Shown: positions 61,450 to 64,000 of the stretch, one piece after another | Layout of the letters: each line of letters opens with the position of its first letter | Position numbering within the stretch: position 1 is the first letter of the stretch | Origin: Mycolicibacterium bacteremicum | GTDB lineage: Bacteria; Actinomycetota; Actinomycetes; Mycobacteriales; Mycobacteriaceae | DNA length: 64,000 nt | Reading direction: 5' to 3' | Assembly (NCBI RefSeq): GCF_002086115.1 | Contig: NZ_MVHJ01000009.1 | Coordinates: 175,742-239,741 of the forward strand | Position numbers and translations under genes: made by a program | Notes under the pieces: model-generated | The model's database searches: none | The model's input: the letters and a program-made list of their open reading frames with translations, nothing else | What the model was told of the DNA's origin: nothing

Positions 61450-62001
61450 TCAGAGACCTGACATCAGGTCACCGGCCAGGCCGGCCACCACCGGGACGAT
61501 TCCCAGGCAGACGAAGGCGGGCAGGTAGCACAGCCCCAGCGGACCGGCGATCAGCACCGCGGCCCGCTCGGCGGCGGCATCGGCCACCGACCCGGCGTCG
61601 GTGCGCATCTGATCGGCCAGTTCGGCGACGCTGTCGGCCAGGGCCGCCCCCGAGACCGCCGAGCGCCGGGCCAGCCGGGCCAGCGCCGCCCCGTGCGGGT
61701 CGGCCTCGGCGCCGGGATCGGCCCAGGCCCGGTCGCTTCCGGCGCCCAACGTGAGCAGGTGCGCGGCGCGGGTCAGCTGCGCTCGCAACAGGGGCGGAGC
61801 CAGCGGCGCGGCGGCCGCCGTGGCCCTGGCCGTGGCCATCCCCGCTGACAGGCAGGCCGAGAGCACATCGAGACACGAGGCGGCAGCCAGCGGATCCGGC
61901 GGCACGCTGGGTTCGGCGGCCGCGGCCCCGGTCCCGCGCATCCTCGCCGGGCCCGCCCCCACCAGCATCGCGGCGGCGAGCAGCACGGCCGCCCAGCTCA
62001 T
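61450..62001 (-). CDS. Type II secretion F family protein, TadC-like (Rv3657c-like)
   Basis: The 183-residue inner-membrane protein has an N-terminal helix (WAAVLLAAAMLVGAG), an Ala-rich cytoplasmic helical region with ARLARRSAVSGAALADSVAELADQMRTD resembling the T2SSF fold, and a C-terminal helix (GLCYLPAFVCLGIVPVVAGLAG). It is shorter than most TadC proteins. ATG 62001 overlaps the tadB stop (ATGA). It forms the pilus platform with TadB. Confidence 0.85.
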   Translation of the reverse strand: MSWAAVLLAAAMLVGAGPARMRGTGAAAAEPSVPPDPLAAASCLDVLSACLSAGMATARATAAAAPLAPPLLRAQLTRAAHLLTLGAGSDRAWADPGAEADPHGAALARLARRSAVSGAALADSVAELADQMRTDAGSVADAAAERAAVLIAGPLGLCYLPAFVCLGIVPVVAGLAGDLMSGL

Positions 62002-62777
62002 GCCGCCACCCCGGCGATGATCCGGTCCGACCAGAACAGGCCCAGGCACGACAGACCCACCCCGATGAGAAGCACCACGCCGCCCGTTCCGCCGGACAGC
62101 AGGAACTGAACTGGTCGGGCACCTATCAGTTGGCCCAGCGCGATGCCGAGAACGGGCATACCGGCGAGCACCGCGGCCGTGGTGCGCGGACCGGCGAGTC
62201 CGGCGTCCAACCGCTGCCGGAACCGGCTGCGTTCGATGATGTCGTGCTGGGCCGCGCGCATGAGCGTGGCGATCGCCACGCCGTGCACCGCAGCCAACTG
62301 CCAGCAGACCGCGATCCGTTGCCACTGCGCCGGTATCGCCGAATGCGCTGCCATCGATTGCAACCCGACCGCGATGTCGGCACCGAGCCGTCCGCGCGCG
62401 GACACCTCGTCCAGGCACGGACCGACCCGGCCGCCGACCTCCGCGGCCGCGGCCGCCAGTGCCGCGACCGGGTGCGCGCCCACCCGTAGTTCGCCCACCA
62501 GGATGTCCAATGCGTCACGTAGATCGGCGGATTCGGCATCGCGAGCCGATCTGCGCGCCGCACGCCGTCGCCGACACACCACCGTGCCCGCGACGATCAC
62601 ACCGGCCAGCACGGTGGTCGGCTCCAGCACCACCAGGCCGACCACGATGGCGGGCACCACCGACCACACGGTGCCGAGCCGCGGTGCGCGGATCCGGGTT
62701 GCGGTGACGAGCCGGTGCCGCGCAGGGGCGGGCGTGATCAGCAGGCCCAGTGCCAGCAGGACCGCCGCGGTGATCAT
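61998..62777 (-). CDS. Type II secretion F family protein, TadB-like (Rv3658c-like)
   Basis: The 259-residue protein has N-terminal helices (ITAAVLLALGLLIT and WSVVPAIVVGLVVL). A T2SSF-type cytoplasmic domain follows (DLRDALDILVGELRVGAHPVAALAAAA and WQLAAVHGVAIATLMRAAQHDI), then two C-terminal helices. It is a platform protein for the Tad ATPase. ATG 62777 overlaps the tadA stop (ATGA), showing coupling. Confidence 0.88.
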   Translation of the reverse strand: MITAAVLLALGLLITPAPARHRLVTATRIRAPRLGTVWSVVPAIVVGLVVLEPTTVLAGVIVAGTVVCRRRRAARRSARDAESADLRDALDILVGELRVGAHPVAALAAAAAEVGGRVGPCLDEVSARGRLGADIAVGLQSMAAHSAIPAQWQRIAVCWQLAAVHGVAIATLMRAAQHDIIERSRFRQRLDAGLAGPRTTAAVLAGMPVLGIALGQLIGARPVQFLLSGGTGGVVLLIGVGLSCLGLFWSDRIIAGVAA

Positions 62778-63934
62778 CCGGCCTCCCGGCCGTCGAGCAG
62801 CGCCCGCAATTGCGCCATCCCGCAGTCGAATCCACGACCGACGTGCCAGGCGGTGCGCGCCCGCACCCATCCGTCGGCATCGCGTCCGAGGACGGCGATC
62901 TCACTCAGTCGCCGCGCCCCGTGCCGGTCGCGTCCGACGTGCAGCACCACCTGGACGGCGGCGGCGAGTTGGCTGTGCAGCGCGGCCCGGTCCAGGCCAC
63001 CGAGGCCTGCCAATGCCTCCAGCCGGGCCGGGACCTCGCCCGCGCTGTTGGCGTGGACGGTGCCGGCGCCGCCGTCATGGCCGGTGTTCAGCGCGGTCAA
63101 CAGGTCCACCACCTCGGCGCCGCGGACCTCGCCGACCACGATGCGGTCGGGTCGCATGCGCAGCGCCTGGCGCACCAGATCGCGCACCGTGACTTCGCCG
63201 ACGCCCTCGATGTTCGCCCCGCGGGCCACCAGTTTCACCACGTGGGGATGCTGCGGCGCGAGCTCGGCGGCATCCTCGACACAGATGATCCGCTCCCGGT
63301 CGGCGACCGTCCCCAGGACCGCCGACAGCAGCGTGGTCTTTCCCGCGCCCGTACCCCCGCAGATCAGAAAGGCCAACCGGGCACCGACCACCTGGGCCAG
63401 CAGATCGGCCGCCGGCGCTGCGATGGCTCCGGCACCGATGAGGGCGCTCAGATCCTGGCGGGCCGGCCGCAGTACCCGCAGCGAGATGCAGGTGCCCGCG
63501 GAGGCGACCGGCGGCAGCACGGCGTGCAGGCGGACCGGGTCGGTACCCAGACAGGTCAGATGGGCATCCACCCAGGGTTGGCTGTCATCGAGTCGACGGC
63601 CGGCCGACAGCGCGAGCCGCTGCGCCAGCCGGCGCACCGCGTCCTCGTCGGGAAATCGGACAGCGCTGCGCCGCAGGCCGTCACCGTCGTCCACCCAGAC
63701 CGCATCGGGCGCGGTGACCAGGACGTCGGTGGTGCCCGCGGCCCATAGCAGCGGGTCGAGCAGACCGGCACCGGTGAGCTCGGTGGCCAGGCTGCGCATA
63801 CTGCTGAGCACCTCGGTATCGCCGAGCAGCCCGCCGGACTCGGCGCGGATGGCCTCGGCTACCACGGCGGGACGCAACGGACTCCCCTCGCCGGCAAGGC
63901 GTTCCCGGACCCGGTCGATCAGCGCGTCGCTCAT
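62774..63934 (-). CDS. tadA: Tad/CpaF-type secretion ATPase (Rv3659c-like)
   Basis: The 386-residue ATPase powers Flp pilus assembly. It shows Walker A ICGGTGAGKTTLLSAVLG near residue 195, the Asp box ICVEDAAEL, Walker B RIVVGEVRGAEVVDLLTALNTGHDG and a His box TVHANSAGEVPARLEAL. ATG 63934 is preceded by a MIRU-like linker whose micro-ORF stop overlaps it. It is the first gene of the tad operon in this window. Confidence 0.92.
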   Translation of the reverse strand: MSDALIDRVRERLAGEGSPLRPAVVAEAIRAESGGLLGDTEVLSSMRSLATELTGAGLLDPLLWAAGTTDVLVTAPDAVWVDDGDGLRRSAVRFPDEDAVRRLAQRLALSAGRRLDDSQPWVDAHLTCLGTDPVRLHAVLPPVASAGTCISLRVLRPARQDLSALIGAGAIAAPAADLLAQVVGARLAFLICGGTGAGKTTLLSAVLGTVADRERIICVEDAAELAPQHPHVVKLVARGANIEGVGEVTVRDLVRQALRMRPDRIVVGEVRGAEVVDLLTALNTGHDGGAGTVHANSAGEVPARLEALAGLGGLDRAALHSQLAAAVQVVLHVGRDRHGARRLSEIAVLGRDADGWVRARTAWHVGRGFDCGMAQLRALLDGREAG

Positions 63935-63999
63935 GCGGTCCCCTCGCAAGCTCGGGCCCCGCATGCCACCCCTCGATTCGCTCCGCAAGCGTCGCTCAT
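63931..63999 (-). repeat. MIRU-like linker element with 22-codon micro-ORF, second copy
   Basis: On the minus strand a micro-ORF runs from ATG 63999 (MSDACGANRGVACGARACEGTA) to a TGA overlapping the tadA start (GCATGA). From TGA 63998 the first 24 bases equal those of the copy at 6447-6524. The TGA at 63998-63996 could be the stop of the upstream gene, which lies outside the window. Confidence 0.72.
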
Positions 64000-64000
64000 G

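Noticed and set aside
1..64000. CRISPR array, prophage or insertion sequence
   Set aside because: No regularly spaced repeats, transposase, integrase or phage structural genes were found. The HNH gene at 9604-10917 is a 13E12-family gene without visible terminal repeats.

Overview
The window is high-GC actinobacterial DNA from a mycobacterium, most likely a fast-growing environmental Mycolicibacterium-type species. The evidence is gene order. Blocks matching my memory of the M. tuberculosis Rv3604c-Rv3659c stretch (ftsH-folEPBK, ephA, lpqG-hpt-tilS-dacB-ppa, holB-cyclase-topA-cspA-helicase, tad pilus) appear in order. The espACD genes that lie between ftsH and ephA in M. tuberculosis are absent.

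Layout. 1-5368 (minus): ftsH and the folate operon folE-folP-folB-folK, then two small membrane protein genes. 5515-9488 (plus): epoxide hydrolase, luciferase-like monooxygenase, alcohol dehydrogenase, then lipoprotein lpqG. 9604-15121 (minus): a DUF222/HNH endonuclease gene with an apparent SOS box, then hpt, tilS, a metalloprotease-like gene and dacB; ppa is divergent. About 15.8-44.9 kb is an accessory region between ppa and galE. It carries a D-glucarate (aldarate) catabolic system: two glucarate dehydratase genes, kdgD, a ketoglutarate semialdehyde dehydrogenase, an oligopeptide-type ABC transporter, a TauE-type permease, IclR and LysR regulators, and two 2-hydroxyacid dehydrogenases. It also carries a three-gene translationally coupled operon (36011-42479). 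This encodes a 1295-residue Pls/PosA-type single-module peptide synthetase (A-T-three membrane-embedded hexapeptide domains), an M1 aminopeptidase-like protein and a Wzx/MOP-like flippase. 44.9-64 kb returns to core genes: galE, a large membrane protein, an acyltransferase with a divergent TetR, tRNA-Thr(CGU), holB, a membrane adenylyl cyclase, topA, cspA, a DUF1998 helicase, an Rv3651-like protein and the tad/flp pilus locus.

How the genes work together. The two aldarate operons together supply the route glucarate -> 5-dehydro-4-deoxyglucarate -> 2-oxoglutarate semialdehyde -> 2-oxoglutarate. The synthetase operon looks like a poly(amino acid) biosynthesis, hydrolysis and export unit; my manual reading of its specificity pocket (D-A-E-S-I-G-T-V-V-K) suggests lysine. 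This is the strongest candidate for a little-described system here.

Small-scale signals include two MIRU-like linkers, each an exact ATGA-to-ATGA micro-ORF between consecutive genes. A -10-like hexamer (TANNNT) lies 6-7 nt before the start codon of at least fourteen genes, pointing to leaderless transcripts. Other signals are a perfect 14-bp palindrome between a TetR gene and an acyltransferase, several inverted-repeat operators near aldarate genes, a strong hairpin after cspA, and local duplications across the stop codons of ppa and the Rv3651-like gene. I saw no CRISPR array, insertion sequence or prophage.
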